Below are positions 8,193 through 18,057 of a stretch of 64,000 nt of DNA, piece by piece. Origin of the DNA: JAEUPI01 sp963814435 (GTDB lineage: Bacteria > Pseudomonadota > Gammaproteobacteria > Burkholderiales > Burkholderiaceae_C). Within the stretch, counting starts at the first letter, position 1. Every line of letters starts with the position of its first letter. Location: contig CAWFCV010000003.1 of NCBI GenBank assembly GCA_963814435.1, positions 62,001 to 126,000 of the forward strand, given 5' to 3'. A program made the position numbers and the translations under genes. Under the pieces are notes generated by a model that did no database searches, was not told where the DNA came from, and saw only the letters and a list, made by a program, of their open reading frames with translations.

Positions 8193-8726
8193 ATGAGCGA
8201 CTCCGCACCGCTGCTGACGCCGGTGGCCCCGGCGCCATGGCCGATCCGCGCGCTCGGCCGGCTGACCGACTGGACCGTGATCGCCATCGGTGCCGTGATG
8301 GCCGGCCTCGTGTTCTTCAATGTCAGCCTGCATGTGATCAGCAAGGACTTGGCCTGGGTCACCGAGCTCGGCGAGTTGCTGATGGTGTGGGTCACTTTCC
8401 TCGGTGGCGCCTGCGCGGCGCAGCGCGGCGCGCACATGACGATCAGCGAGTTCATCGACAGGCTCGATCCGGCGCGCCGGCGCTGGGCCGACGTCGCTGT
8501 GCAAGCGCTGTGCCTGGCCATGCTGCTGGTGCTGACGCGCTTCGGCTGGTCGCTGGTGGGCGGCAACTGGGGCAACCAGCTCACCGTGCTCGAGTGGCCG
8601 ATGGCGATTCAGTACATGGGCATGGCGGTGGGCTGCACGCTGATGGCCGTGTTCGTGGCGTTCGACGTCGTGCAAACGGTACGTGGCGTGCCGCGCGAAC
8701 GGCGTTACCCGGCCAGCGCGCACTAG
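8193..8726 (+). CDS. dctQ: TRAP transporter small permease (DctQ family)
   Basis: A 177-residue integral membrane protein with four hydrophobic segments (TVIAIGAVMAGLVFFNVSLH, LGELLMVWVTFLGGACA, ALCLAMLLVLTRFGW and MGMAVGCTLMAVFVAF), the DctQ layout. The conserved ELGELLMVW and RRGAHM-like AQRGAHMTI motifs are present. It lies eight bases after DctP and nine before DctM, in the usual P-Q-M order. DctQ pairs with DctM in the membrane of sodium-driven TRAP importers. Confidence 0.88.
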   Translation: MSDSAPLLTPVAPAPWPIRALGRLTDWTVIAIGAVMAGLVFFNVSLHVISKDLAWVTELGELLMVWVTFLGGACAAQRGAHMTISEFIDRLDPARRRWADVAVQALCLAMLLVLTRFGWSLVGGNWGNQLTVLEWPMAIQYMGMAVGCTLMAVFVAFDVVQTVRGVPRERRYPASAH

Positions 8727-8735
8727 GACACCGCC

Positions 8736-10025
8736 ATGCTCGCCCTCACGCTGTTCGGCGTCTTCTTCGTCATCGCGCTGGCAGGGGTGCCGCTGCTGTA
8801 CGCGATTCTGATCACCACGGTCGGCACGATCTGGTTCCAGGGCCTGACGCACCCGATGGAGACGATCTTCCTGTCGTTCATCGGCGGCGTCGAGCCCTTC
8901 ATCCTGCTGGCCGTGCCGCTGTTCATCTTTGCCGGCGAGCTGCTCGCGCAGGGCGGCGTGGGCAAGCGCATCGTCGAGTTCGCCCGCGTGCTGTTCGGCT
9001 GGCTGCCGGGCGGGCTGGGCGTGGCCACGGTGGTGAGCTGCACGCTGTTCGGCGGCGTCTCGGGCTCGGCCATTGCCGACACCGCGGCGATCGGCTCGCT
9101 GGTCATCCCGGCGATGATCGGGCGCGGCTACTCGCGCGGCTTCGCGGCGGCCCTGCTCGCCGTGGCCGGCACCATTGCGCTGCTGATGCCGCTGTCGATC
9201 CCGTTCCTGGTCTATGCATTCATCTCGGGCGTGTCGATGCGCACGCTGTCGATGGCCGGGCTGCTGCCGGCGCTGGCCTCGGCGGCGGCGCTGATCGCGG
9301 TATGCATCTGGCATGGCAAGAAGAGCGGCTGCGACAACGGCGAAGAGCGCTCGACCCCCGCGCAGATCTGGGTCGCCACGCGCGACGCCGGACCGGCGCT
9401 GCTGATGCCGATCATCATCGTCGGCGGTATCTGGAGCGGTGTCTTCACGCCCAGCGAGTCGGCGGCGGTGGCGGTGGTGTACGGGCTGCTGGTGTCGCTC
9501 TTCTATTACAAGGACCTGAGCTGGGAGCGCATCCCGCAACTGCTGCTCAATTCGTTCATGACCAGCGCCACCGTGATGCTGGTGATCGGCGCCACCGGCG
9601 CCATGGCCTGGCTGATCACGGTCGAACAGGTGGCCGTGCAGATGGCCGCGTGGATCCAGCTGGTGGCCACCGAGCCCTGGATGTTCCTGCTGCTGTTCAA
9701 CATCTGCCTGCTGCTGCTGGGCATCTTCATCGAGCCACTGCCGGCGATGCTGCTGAGCGCGCCGCTGTTCCTGCCGCTGGCCAAGCACTTCAACATGGAC
9801 ATGGTGCACATCGGCGTGGTGATGACGGCCAACTTGGCTATCGCGCTGTACACGCCGCCGGTGGGTGGCACGCTGTTCGTCGCCGCCAAGCTCGCCAAGG
9901 CGGGCATCGGCGAGATCACGAAGGCGCTCTGGCCGTTGATGGCGGCCACCTTCGCGGTCGTGCTGCTCGTGACCTACGTGCCGAGCCTGTCGCAGTGGTT
10001 GCCGCGGCTGATCGCGTCGTGGTGA
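8736..10025 (+). CDS. dctM: TRAP transporter large permease (DctM family)
   Basis: A 429-residue, highly hydrophobic protein with about twelve membrane segments. Family marks include FIGGVEPFILLAVPLFIFAGELLAQGG near the N-terminus, the GGVSGSAIADTAAIGSLVIP motif and a late HIGVVMTANLAIALYTPPVGGTLF. DctM forms the transport channel and couples uptake to a sodium gradient. The last codons overlap the next gene's GTG as GTGA. Length is normal for the family and the frame is intact. Confidence 0.92.
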   Translation: MLALTLFGVFFVIALAGVPLLYAILITTVGTIWFQGLTHPMETIFLSFIGGVEPFILLAVPLFIFAGELLAQGGVGKRIVEFARVLFGWLPGGLGVATVVSCTLFGGVSGSAIADTAAIGSLVIPAMIGRGYSRGFAAALLAVAGTIALLMPLSIPFLVYAFISGVSMRTLSMAGLLPALASAAALIAVCIWHGKKSGCDNGEERSTPAQIWVATRDAGPALLMPIIIVGGIWSGVFTPSESAAVAVVYGLLVSLFYYKDLSWERIPQLLLNSFMTSATVMLVIGATGAMAWLITVEQVAVQMAAWIQLVATEPWMFLLLFNICLLLLGIFIEPLPAMLLSAPLFLPLAKHFNMDMVHIGVVMTANLAIALYTPPVGGTLFVAAKLAKAGIGEITKALWPLMAATFAVVLLVTYVPSLSQWLPRLIASW

Positions 10026-10324
10026 GGCAGCCGGTGCAGGCCCTGATCGTCGAGTTCCGGATCCGGCCGGAGTTCATCACCGCGTTCGAAGCGGCGATCG
10101 ACGAGAATGCCCGCCTGTCGCGCGAGACCGAGCCCGGTTGCCGGCGGTTCGACGTCTGCCGCGATCCGGCCGACCCCGCGTTGTTCTTCCTCTACGAGCT
10201 GTACGACGACGGGGCTGCGATCGATGCCCATCTGCATTCGTCGCACTTCCTGTCCATGGACAGCGCCACGCGAGACTGGGTTGCCGCCAAGACCGTGCGA
10301 CGCCTGACTCGTACAAACCCCTGA
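10022..10324 (+). CDS. ABM-domain (antibiotic biosynthesis monooxygenase-like) small protein
   Basis: About 100 residues with a ferredoxin-like ABM fold: a first strand (ALIVEFRIRPEFITAFEAAI), SRETEPGCRRFDVCRDPADP, then FFLYELYDDGAAIDAHLHSSHF. Small ABM proteins in sugar-acid operons act as putative quinol or aldehyde-handling enzymes or isomerases; the exact role is unknown. The start is either the GTG at 10022, which overlaps the DctM stop, or the GTG at 10034, preceded by GAGGCAG. It completes the intact part of the operon. Confidence 0.75.
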   Translation: MRQPVQALIVEFRIRPEFITAFEAAIDENARLSRETEPGCRRFDVCRDPADPALFFLYELYDDGAAIDAHLHSSHFLSMDSATRDWVAAKTVRRLTRTNP

Positions 10325-10339
10325 AGCACAGGTATCACC

Positions 10340-10477
10340 ATGGGCCTCGAGCTGGGCTGCGTCGCCGACGACTTCACCAGGGCCACCGACCTGGCCAATA
10401 ACCTCGTCAATGGCGGCATGCGCGTGGTGCAGACTAATGACAGGCGCTGCGGCCCATGCGCGATTTCGACCTCGTGA
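10340..10477 (+). pseudogene. 5' remnant of a four-carbon acid sugar kinase (OtnK/DUF1537 family)
   Basis: The first 33 codons read MGLELGCVADDFTRATDLAN followed by NLVNGGMRVVQT, a clear match to the N-terminus of OtnK-type kinases, whose nucleotide and substrate signature is ADDFTGATD. Here Gly is replaced by Arg. After VVQT the family resemblance ends and the frame stops at codon 46. A full kinase is over 400 residues, so more than 90 percent is missing. The loss ends about 120 bp before tRNA-Ser. OtnK phosphorylates 3-oxo-tetronates, which fits the operon's presumed substrate class. Confidence 0.7.
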
Positions 10478-10594
10478 ACAGGGTCGGTCGGAGTACGGTA
10501 CCAATGGCCGCGGACTCCGTACCTGGTCGCGGTTGACGCCTCCGACCTGCTTTGGCGGCTTCTATGTGGGGCAGAAGCAAGTGATCTGGTGAAT

Positions 10595-10684
10595 TGGCGG
10601 AGGCAGTAGGATTCGAACCCACGATGCCCTTGCGGGCATGCCTGATTTCAAGTCAGGTGCAATCGACCACTCTGCCATGCCTCC
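10595..10684 (-). tRNA. tRNA-Ser (anticodon UGA)
   Basis: On the minus strand the gene reads GGAGGCA...TGCCTCCG-CCA, with a 7-bp acceptor stem, a D-arm (GGCAGAGTGGTCGA), an anticodon arm CCTGA-CTTGAAA-TCAGG giving anticodon TGA, a long variable arm (GCATGCCCGCAAGGGCATC) and a T-arm with GGTTCGAATCC. The long variable arm is diagnostic of serine tRNA. CCA is encoded. It reads toward the truncated kinase, whose deletion end point lies close to its 3' side. Confidence 0.95.
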
Positions 10685-10749
10685 GCGGCGCTCGAGGCAA
10701 GTGTACGAGCGGTGCCTGGGCCGCCGCTGCCACCTAGACTGCGGGCATC

Positions 10750-13470
10750 ATGATCCGTCCATGGCACGCGCTGGAAGCCGGCGCGGCGATCGAGCAGCTG
10801 GGCAGCAACGCCGCCGGCGGCCTGTCGTCGCAGGCGGTCGCGCAGCGCCTCGCCGAGCATGGCCCGAACGCGTTGCCCGAGGCCGCCAAGCGACTCGGTC
10901 TTGCTGCTGTTCCTGGGCCAGTTCAAGAGCCCGCTGATCTACATCCTGTTCGTCGCGGCGGCGCTCGCCGTGGCCATGGGCAAGTGGGGCGACGCGGCGG
11001 TCATCCTCGTCGTCGTGCTGGTCGAACGCGGTCATCGGCAGCGTTTCAGGAGGGGCGCGCCGAGCGCTCGATGGCGGCGCTGCGCCGGCTGTCCGCGCTG
11101 CAGGTGCGCGTGCTGCGCGACGGCGCGGAGCAGACCATCGCGGCGCGCGACCTGGTGCCCGGCGACATCGTGCTGCTGGCCGCCGGCGACGCGGTGGGCG
11201 CCGATGCGCGGCTGCTCGACGCGGCGGCGCTGGAAGCGGCCGAGGCCGCGCTCACCGGCGAATCGCTGCCGGTGGCCAAGCACGCCGCAGCCGCTGCCCG
11301 AGGACACCGGCGCTGGCCGACCGGCGCAACATGGTCTTCTCCGGCACCCACATCACCGCCGGCCGCGGCACGCGCGGTGGTCGTCGGCCACCGGCGCGCA
11401 CACCGAGGTCGGCAAAATCGCGCGCCTGACCGAGCAGGCGCGAGGAGCCGAAGACGCCGCTGGAACTGCGCATCGCGCAGTTCGGCCGCTAGCTGGTGGT
11501 GCGCGGCGCTGGTGCTCTTCGTGGTCGTCATCGGCGCTCGGCCTGCTGCGCGGCATGCCGTTCGCCGACATCCTGATGGTCGCGATCAGCCAGATGGTCT
11601 CGATGGTGCCCGAGGGCCTGCCCGTGGCGATGACCATCGCGCTGGCCGTCGGCATGCAGCGCATGGCCGGGCGCGGCGCGATCGTGCGCCGGCTGTCGGC
11701 GGTCGAGACGCTGGGCTCGACCACCGTCATCTGCAGCGACAAGACCGGCACGCTGACGCGCAACGAAATGACCGTCACGCCGCTGTGGCTGCCGGACGGC
11801 CGCGACGGTCGACGTGTCACGGCGTCGGGCTACGCGCCCGAGGGCGCGCTGACCGAGGCCGGAGCCGCCGCGATCTCGCGCGGACGCGGCCGTCGCGCGC
11901 GCTGCTGCGAAGCCGCCGCGCTCTGCAACGACGCCGCAACTCGTGCCGCCCGCACGACGACGATGCGCGCATGGCGTGCTCGGCGATCCCACCGAGGCCG
12001 CGCTGCTCTCGCTCGCGCTGCAAGGCCGGCATCGACTGCGACGCGCTGCGCGCGGCAGTGGCCGCGCGGGGCGGAGATTCCCTTCGACTCCGACACCAAG
12101 ATGATGGCCACGCAGCCACGGCCAGCGCGCACGCGCAGCGCCGTGTGTTCATCAAGGGCGCGCCGGAAGCCGTGCTGCGCCTGTGCGCGCGCCGACGGCC
12201 AGGCGGCGCTGCAGGCGGCCCGCGACGCCGCCGAAGCGCATGGCGGCGCGGGCGCTGCGCGTGCTCGCCGTCGCCGTGGTGGCGGACGACGCGCTCGATC
12301 GACGCGGACGCGGGCTTCGATGCAGTTGGCCGGCCGCGCCACGTTCCTCGGCCTCATCGGCCAGATGGACCCGCCGCGCGAGGAGGTGAAGGCGGCGGTC
12401 GCCGCAGTGCCGCGCCGCCGGCATCCGGCCGGTCATGGTCACCGGCGACCACAAGGTCACCGGCCTGGCCATCGCGCGCGCGCTCGGCATCGCGCGCGAC
12501 GGCGACCGCGCCGTGGACGGCGCCGAGCTGGAGCGGATGCCCGAGGCCGAACTGCAGCGAGGACCTCGACCGCATCGCCGTCTTCGCCCGCGTGCATCCG
12601 GCGCAGAAGCTGCGCATCGTCGAGGCGTTCCAGTCGCGCGGCAACGTCGTGGCCATGACCGGCGACGGCGTGAACGACGCGCCCGCGCTCGCCCGCGCCG
12701 ACGTCGGCGTGGCCATGGGCATCACCGGCACCGAGGTGGCCAAGGGCGCGGCGAAGATCGTCATCACCGACGACAACTTCGCCACCATCGTCGGCGCCGT
12801 CGAGCAGGGCCGGGTGGTCTACGGCAACCTGAAGAAGGTGATCCTGTTCCTGTTCGCCACCTCGATCGACGAAGTGCTGGTGCTGCTGCTGGCGCTGTTG
12901 CTCGGCTATCCGCTGCCGCTGGCCGCCGTGCAGATCCTGTGGATCAACATCGTCACCGAGGGCACGCTCACCGTGAACCTGGTGATGGACCCGCCCGAGG
13001 GCGACGAGATGCGGCGCGCGCCGGTGCCGCGCGACGACCGGCTGCTCAGCCGCGCGATGCTGTGGCGCATGGCGTTGCATGACGCCGATGGTCGGTCGCG
13101 GCCACCTTCGGCTGGTTCGTCTGGCGGCAGGCCGCGCGGCGTGCCCTTCGAACTGGTGCACACCGAGACCTTCACCGTGCTGGCCGTGTGCCAGTGGTTC
13201 AACGTGCTGAACTGCCAGTCGGCCACGCGCTCGGCACTGCGACTCGGCATCTTCAGGAACCGCTGGCTGCTGGGCGGCCTGGCGCTGAGCATCGTGCTGC
13301 AGGCGGCGGTGTTGTACTGGCCGCCGCTGAACAAGCTGTTCCACACCGTGCCGATTCCGCTGGCCGACCTGCTGCCCATCGTGGCGGTGGCGAGCAGCGT
13401 GCTGTGGGCGGAGGAGTTGCGCAAGTCGCTGGTGCGGTGGCGTCGACGCCGCGGCGACGGGCCGCGCTAA
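10750..13470 (+). CDS. P-type cation-transporting ATPase, multiply frameshifted
   Basis: All hallmarks of a P2-type ATPase are present but spread over frames. The N-terminus resembles the cation ATPase N domain (LSSQAVAQRLAEHGPNALPE). Then come ALTGES (actuator loop), PEGLPVAMTIALAVGMQRMA (M4), the phosphorylation site SDKTGTLTRNEM, FIKGAPEAVLRLC (nucleotide binding), MVTGDHKVTGLAIA, GDGVNDAPALARADVGVAMG (hinge) and a C-terminal membrane domain. The frame moves repeatedly between about 10900 and 12560, each resolved step being one surplus base, while the last 900 bases are clean. Substrate is likely Ca2+, Na+ or Mg2+, undecided. It ends four bases into the convergent btuF gene. Confidence 0.8.
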   Translation: MIRPWHALEAGAAIEQLGSNAAGGLSSQAVAQRLAEHGPNALPEAAKRLGLAAVPGPVQEPADLHPVRRGGARRGHGQVGRRGGHPRRRAGRTRSSAAFQEGRAERSMAALRRLSALQVRVLRDGAEQTIAARDLVPGDIVLLAAGDAVGADARLLDAAALEAAEAALTGESLPVAKHAAAAARGHRRWPTGATWSSPAPTSPPAAARAVVVGHRRAHRGRQNRAPDRAGARSRRRRWNCASRSSAASWWCAALVLFVVVIGARPAARHAVRRHPDGRDQPDGLDGARGPARGDDHRAGRRHAAHGRARRDRAPAVGGRDAGLDHRHLQRQDRHADAQRNDRHAAVAAGRPRRSTCHGVGLRARGRADRGRSRRDLARTRPSRALLRSRRALQRRRNSCRPHDDDARMACSAIPPRPRCSRSRCKAGIDCDALRAAVAARGGDSLRLRHQDDGHAATASAHAQRRVFIKGAPEAVLRLCARRRPGGAAGGPRRRRSAWRRGRCACSPSPWWRTTRSIDADAGFDAVGRPRHVPRPHRPDGPAARGGEGGGRRSAAPPASGRSWSPATTRSPAWPSRARSASRATATAPWTAPSWSGCPRPNCSEDLDRIAVFARVHPAQKLRIVEAFQSRGNVVAMTGDGVNDAPALARADVGVAMGITGTEVAKGAAKIVITDDNFATIVGAVEQGRVVYGNLKKVILFLFATSIDEVLVLLLALLLGYPLPLAAVQILWINIVTEGTLTVNLVMDPPEGDEMRRAPVPRDDRLLSRAMLWRMALHDADGRSRPPSAGSSGGRPRGVPFELVHTETFTVLAVCQWFNVLNCQSATRSALRLGIFRNRWLLGGLALSIVLQAAVLYWPPLNKLFHTVPIPLADLLPIVAVASSVLWAEELRKSLVRWRRRRGDGPR

Positions 13471-14388
13471 GGCTTGCGGCGCACGCGGTCGAGCTTCTCG
13501 CACAGTTCGCGCGCGCCTTCGAGCACGCGGTCCGACTGGCGGTGCAGCGTGTCGGGGTTCACCACCAGCAGATGCCCGTTGCGCGTGGCGCGCAGCGCGC
13601 TCAGTCGGCGCCAGCCATCCAGGTTGTCAGGGCCGTTCGGGTCGACGCTGCCGGTGACGATGGCGTCGGGGTCGGCGCGCAGCACGGCCTCCTGGCTGAC
13701 GGTGGGCGTCAGCGGCTTCAGGTCGGCGAAAACGTTGCTCGCGCCGCACAGCTGCAGCGCCTCGCTGATCAGGTGCTGGCCATTCACAGTGAGCAGCGGC
13801 CGGTGCCAGATCTGGTAGAACACGCGCAGCGGCGCGCGCTGTGCATAGCGTGCGCGCAGCTGGGTTGCCGCGTTGGCGAAGCGCGACGCGGCAGCGTCGG
13901 CCGCCGCGGCCGTGCCGGCCAGTGCGCCCAGGCGGCGCATCGTCGATTCGATGTCGGCGAGGCGGCGGATCTGGCTCGAGTACACCGGCAGCCTCAGCGC
14001 CGCCAGGCGATCGAGCTGCTGCGCCGAGTTGCCATCGCGCCAGACGACGATCAGGTCGGGCTTCAGCGCCACGATGCGTTCGAGGTCGAGCAGCGCGCTG
14101 TCGCCGATGCGCGGCAGCGCGCGCGCCGCCGGCGGGTGGTCGCTGTACGCCGCCACGCCGACCACGCGCTCGCCGGCGCCGACGGCGAACAGCAGCTCGG
14201 TGAGGTGCGGCGCCAGGCTGATGATGCGGCGCGCGGGTGCGGCCAGCACCAGCGTGCTGGCCGTCGTCGTCGACCACCGGCGGTGTCGGCTGCGCCTGCG
14301 AGCGCCGCTGGCCGCGCAGCACGAGGGCCGCGAGCCAGCGTGCCGACGGCACCGGCGCGCGCGTGTCACGATGGCGAGGTAGAGCCAT
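13467..14388 (-). CDS. btuF: Cobalamin ABC transporter periplasmic binding protein (BtuF-like), one frameshift
   Basis: A helical-backbone metal/cobalamin receptor of the BtuF/FhuD class. After a start at MALPRHRDTRAPVPS and a hydrophobic signal (WLAALVL), the mature part reads RRIISLAPHLTELLFAVGAG, then VVGVAAYSDHPPAARALPRIGD, LKPDLIVVWRDGN, and a C-terminal WRRLSALRATRNGHLLVVNP. The frame changes once near 14270; 922 bases is one over a multiple of three. It is last in the btuB-C-D-F order and overlaps the convergent ATPase by four bases. Periplasmic capture of B12 for BtuCD is the inferred role. Confidence 0.8.
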
Positions 14389-14401
14389 TGCTGGTTCCAG
14401 C

Positions 14402-15153
14402 TCACGCCGCTGCACCGACACGCCGAACGCGGCGCCGAGCGCGGCTTCGGTCATCACCGTGTCCACCGGGCCGTGCACCGCGCCGCCGTCGCCGCCGAGC
14501 AGCAGCGCATGGGTCGCAAAGCGCGCTGCGAGGTTCAGATCGTGCAGCGCCACCACGGCCGCACGCTCGCCGGTGGCCACGAGCTGGCGCAGGTGCTGCA
14601 GCACGATCAGCTGGTGCTTCAGGTCGAGGTGCGCGGTCGGCTCGTCCAGCAGCAGCAGTCGCGTCTGCTGCGCCAGCAGCGCGGCGATGGCCACACGCTG
14701 GCGCTCGCCGCCCGACAGGCTGGTGACGTCGCGCTCGGCCAGCGCCTGGGCATCCACCGCGCGCAGTGCGTCGCGGGCCACCGATTCGTCGGCATCGCCC
14801 TCCCAGGCCCAGCGCGCCAGGTGCGGGTGGCGCCCCATCAGCACCACGTCGAGTGCGCGCGCGGCAAAGCTGTCGTGCACGGTCTGCGGCAGCAGGCCGC
14901 GCCAGCGTGCGGCGTCTTCGACGCGCCACGCCATCGCTGCGCGGCCCGTGCCAGCTCACCTGGCCCTCGATGCGCCTCGCGCAGGCCCGGCCAGCGTGTG
15001 CAGCAGCGTGGTCTTGCCGCTGCCGTTGGGGCCGAGCACGCACCACAACTCGCCGGGCAGCATCTGCAGCGACAAATCGGCCACCAGCGTGCGCGCGCCG
15101 ATGCGCAGCGCCAGCGCGTCGGTCGGCGAGCAGGGCGCCGGCGTCGGTGTCAT
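14402..15153 (-). CDS. btuD: Cobalamin ABC transporter ATP-binding protein (BtuD-like), frameshifted
   Basis: An ABC ATPase with Walker A in LGPNGSGKTTLLHTLAG, signature SLSGGERQRVAIAALLAQQ, Walker B RLLLLDEPTAHLDL and the switch His in VALHDLNLAA. The start codon at 15153 overlaps the btuC stop as ATGA. The frame shifts at about 14990 and 14940. The end is not certain: one frame stops at 14402, while another reads on into btuF. It powers BtuC-mediated cobalamin uptake. Confidence 0.78.
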
Positions 15154-16142
15154 CGGCGCCTCAGCAGCAGCACCAGGAAGGTCGGCACGCCCACCAGCGC
15201 GGTGATGATGCCCACCGGCAGCTGCTGCGGCGCGACCAGCGTGCGCGCCACCGTGTCGGCCAGCAGCAGCGCGGCACCGCCAGTCAGCGCGCAGGCCGGC
15301 AGCAGCACGCGCTGGTCGTTGCCGATCACCAGCCGCAGGCCATGCGGCACCACCAGGCCGATGAAGCCCACCGCGCCGCTGGTGGTCACCGCCAGCGCGG
15401 TGCACAGCGAGGCCACCGCGTACAGCACGCGCCGCAGCGCCACCACGCGCACGCCGAGCGTGCGCGCCACCAGCGGGCCGCGCAGCAGCATGTTCAGCGA
15501 CCGCGCCAGCGGCATCATCGCCAGCGTGGCCAGCAGCAGCGCCCAGGCCGGCGCCGCGCCGGCGTCGGTGGCGCCCAGGTCGCCGGCCAGCCAGAACAGC
15601 ATGCCGCGGATGCGCGCCTCGGGCGCGAGCGCGAGCATCAGGGTCACCAGCGCGGTCCAGAACGCCGCCAGCATCACGCCGGCCAGCAGCAGCCGCGGCG
15701 TGCCTTCGCCGCCATCGCCGATCGCCGCGGCGCCGAGGTCGCGCCGCGCGACGGCGAAGACGATCACGATCGACAGCAGCGCGCCGGCGAACGCGCCCAC
15801 GTGCACCAGCAGCGCCGCGAGACCGAGCACCATCGCGCCGAGCGCGCCGACCGCGGCGCCGCCCGACACGCCGAGCACGTAGGGCTCGGCCAGCGGGTTG
15901 CGCAGCAGCACCTGCATCAGCGCGCCGGCCAGCGCCAGCAGGCCGCCGGTGCCGAACGCCGCCCAGGCGCGCGGCAGGCGCAACTGGTGCAGCACCTGCG
16001 ACGCGGCGCTGTCGTCGGGCGCGAGCAGCAGGCGCCAGACCTCGCCGGCGCCGATCGCGCTGCTGCCGAGCCACAGCGCCAGCGTCAGGCTCGCCGCGGC
16101 GACGGCGGCACAGGCGAGCCAGATGCGCAGCGCGCGGGCCAT
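15150..16142 (-). CDS. btuC: Cobalamin ABC transporter permease (BtuC/FecCD family)
   Basis: A 330-residue FecCD-family permease with about ten membrane helices. Family motifs visible are LRLPRAWAAFGTGGLLALAG, NPLAEPYVLGVSGGAAVGAL, RIRGMLFWLAGDLG and the cytoplasmic-loop AVTTSGAVGFIGLVVPHGLR. The frame is intact, unlike its neighbours. It starts about a dozen bases after btuB and overlaps btuD by four bases, so it is part of the riboswitch-controlled operon. Confidence 0.9.
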   Translation of the reverse strand: MARALRIWLACAAVAAASLTLALWLGSSAIGAGEVWRLLLAPDDSAASQVLHQLRLPRAWAAFGTGGLLALAGALMQVLLRNPLAEPYVLGVSGGAAVGALGAMVLGLAALLVHVGAFAGALLSIVIVFAVARRDLGAAAIGDGGEGTPRLLLAGVMLAAFWTALVTLMLALAPEARIRGMLFWLAGDLGATDAGAAPAWALLLATLAMMPLARSLNMLLRGPLVARTLGVRVVALRRVLYAVASLCTALAVTTSGAVGFIGLVVPHGLRLVIGNDQRVLLPACALTGGAALLLADTVARTLVAPQQLPVGIITALVGVPTFLVLLLRRR

Positions 16143-16154
16143 CGTGTCGCGCGC

Positions 16155-17980
16155 CTACGGCGCCGCCAGGTCGAGCGTCAACACGAACTGCCGCGGCGCG
16201 GTGTTGTAGCCCTGCGCCAGCTCGTAGCGTTTGTCGAGCGCGTTGCGCACCCGTGCCGACAGGCCGATTTCGCGGCCGATCTGCCAGCGCGCGAACACAT
16301 CCAGCAGCGCGTAGCCGCCCATGCGGCGTGCCGGGCGCATTGGCGGCGCTGTCGAAGCGCGCGCCGCTGCCGGTGAGGTCCGACCCCAGCTCGAACGGGC
16401 CCACTGCGTAGCTGGCGCTGGCGTGGCCGTGGTGGCGCGCGCGGCGCACGAGCCAGGTGCCGGCGTCGGCATCCTGGGCGCTCTGCTGCGTCCATTCGCC
16501 GGCGACGCGCCAGGCGTCGCCGCGGTGCTGCGCGGCCAGCGTCACGCCGTGGATGCGCGCGCGGTTGACGTTGACCACGGTGCTGAAGGTCGGGTCCACC
16601 GCGATCAGGTCGTCGATGCGGTTGGCGAACAGCGTCACGCTGGCCGACGTGGCCGCGCGCTGGAAGCGCAATGCCAGGTCCGCGCCGCGCGAGCGTTCGG
16701 GCCGCAGGTCGGGGTTGCCCGAGAAGCCGAAGCTCAGCGGGAAGTACAGATCGTTGAAGCTCGGCGCGCGAAACGCGGTGCCGGCCGCTGCCGTCACGCG
16801 CCAGGCCGCATCGAGGTCGAAGCCGTAGCCCAGCCGCCCGGTGGTGCGTGAGCCGAACTGCGAATTGCGGTCCAGCCGCAGCGAGCCCTCGAGCCGATGT
16901 GCCTGCACTTGCGCCGTGGCGCCGCCGAAGGCCGACGCGATGCGCCGGGCGGTCTGGCTGAACGCGGTGTCGCCGCCCACCGATTCGCGCCGCCACTCCA
17001 CGCCGCCCTGCAGATCCACGCCCGGCATCATCGTGACGTCGTGTTGCCAGGTGAGCTGGTCCTGGTCGGTGCTGAAGCGACTCGCAAACACGCCTTCGGT
17101 GACCAGGTGGTCGGCGCCGCGGGCGAGCCGCAGCGTGCTGTTCCAGCGCTCGGTGATGCGGTTGCGGCTGTCGAGCGCCACGCTGGTGATGCGCTGGCGG
17201 TTGAGATCGTCGCTGCCCGGTCCGGCGTCGAAATGCGTCACCGCGTCGCTGGCCAGCGCCTGCAGCCCCAGGCTCTGGCCCGGCTGCCCAGGCGTGGCGC
17301 AGTTTGGCCGCGGCGTGCAGGTGGCGGTACGGGTCGCGGTCGTCGTTGAACGAGAACGGGTTGCCTGCGTTGGTGGCCGAGAACGCGCGCACGCTCTGCG
17401 CACCGGCGAGCAGCGACCAGTCGGTGTCACCGATCTTGCCGCCGATGCCCGCCGACGCGTCGCGCAGCCGGTCGCTGCCGATGCTGATGCGGCCGTGGGC
17501 GCCGCTGCCGGAGCGGGTGAAGATCTGGATCACGCCGCCGACCGCGTCGGCGCCGTACAGGCTGCTGGCCGGGCCGCGCAGCACCTCGATGCGCTCGATC
17601 TGCGCCAGCGGCAGGTGCTCCAGCGCGTTGGCGCCGGTGGTGGCCGAGTTGACGCGCACGCCGTCGATCAGCAGCACCACGTGGTTGGCGTTGGTGCCGC
17701 GCAGGAACACCGCGGACGGCTGGCCCGGCCCGCCGTTGCCGGCGATCTCGACACCGGCCTGGCGCTGCAGCAGCTCGGTCAGGCTCACCGACGGCGAGCG
17801 GGCGATGGTGTCGGCATCGATCACCACCACGTCGGCGATCACGTCGGCCGCGGCCTGCGGCGCGCGCGCCGCGGTGATCACCACCTGGGCCACCACGTCG
17901 GCGGCCTGGCTCAGGGTCGAGCAACAGAACAACACGAAGCCGGCCGCCATGGGCCGGCGCAAACGCAGCGCGTGGATCAC
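16155..17980 (-). CDS. btuB: TonB-dependent cobalamin receptor (BtuB-like), two frameshifts
   Basis: An outer-membrane TonB-dependent receptor of about 608 codons. The signal region (MAAGFVLFCCSTLSQA) is followed by a TonB-box-like stretch and plug domain (LLQRQAGVEIAGNGGPGQPS, LRGPASSLYGADAVGGVIQI), then the barrel with FRAPSFNDLYFP and NPDLRPERSRG. The frame shifts near 17340 and 16340, each by one surplus base. The GTG at 17980 is preferred as start because GGGAG lies six bases upstream. The cobalamin riboswitch directly upstream and btuCDF downstream identify the substrate as B12 or a corrinoid. Confidence 0.85.
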
Positions 17981-18057
17981 TCGCAACTCCCGCAGCCAGC
18001 GTCCCCGCAGGCTGCCTCGGTGGGACACGCCGCGCCCAACGGCGCGGCACCAGTGCT

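Noticed and set aside
13188..14726. Plus-strand 512-codon frame over the ATPase end and btuF/btuD
   Set aside because: It is antisense to btuF/btuD, Arg/Ala-rich and without motifs.
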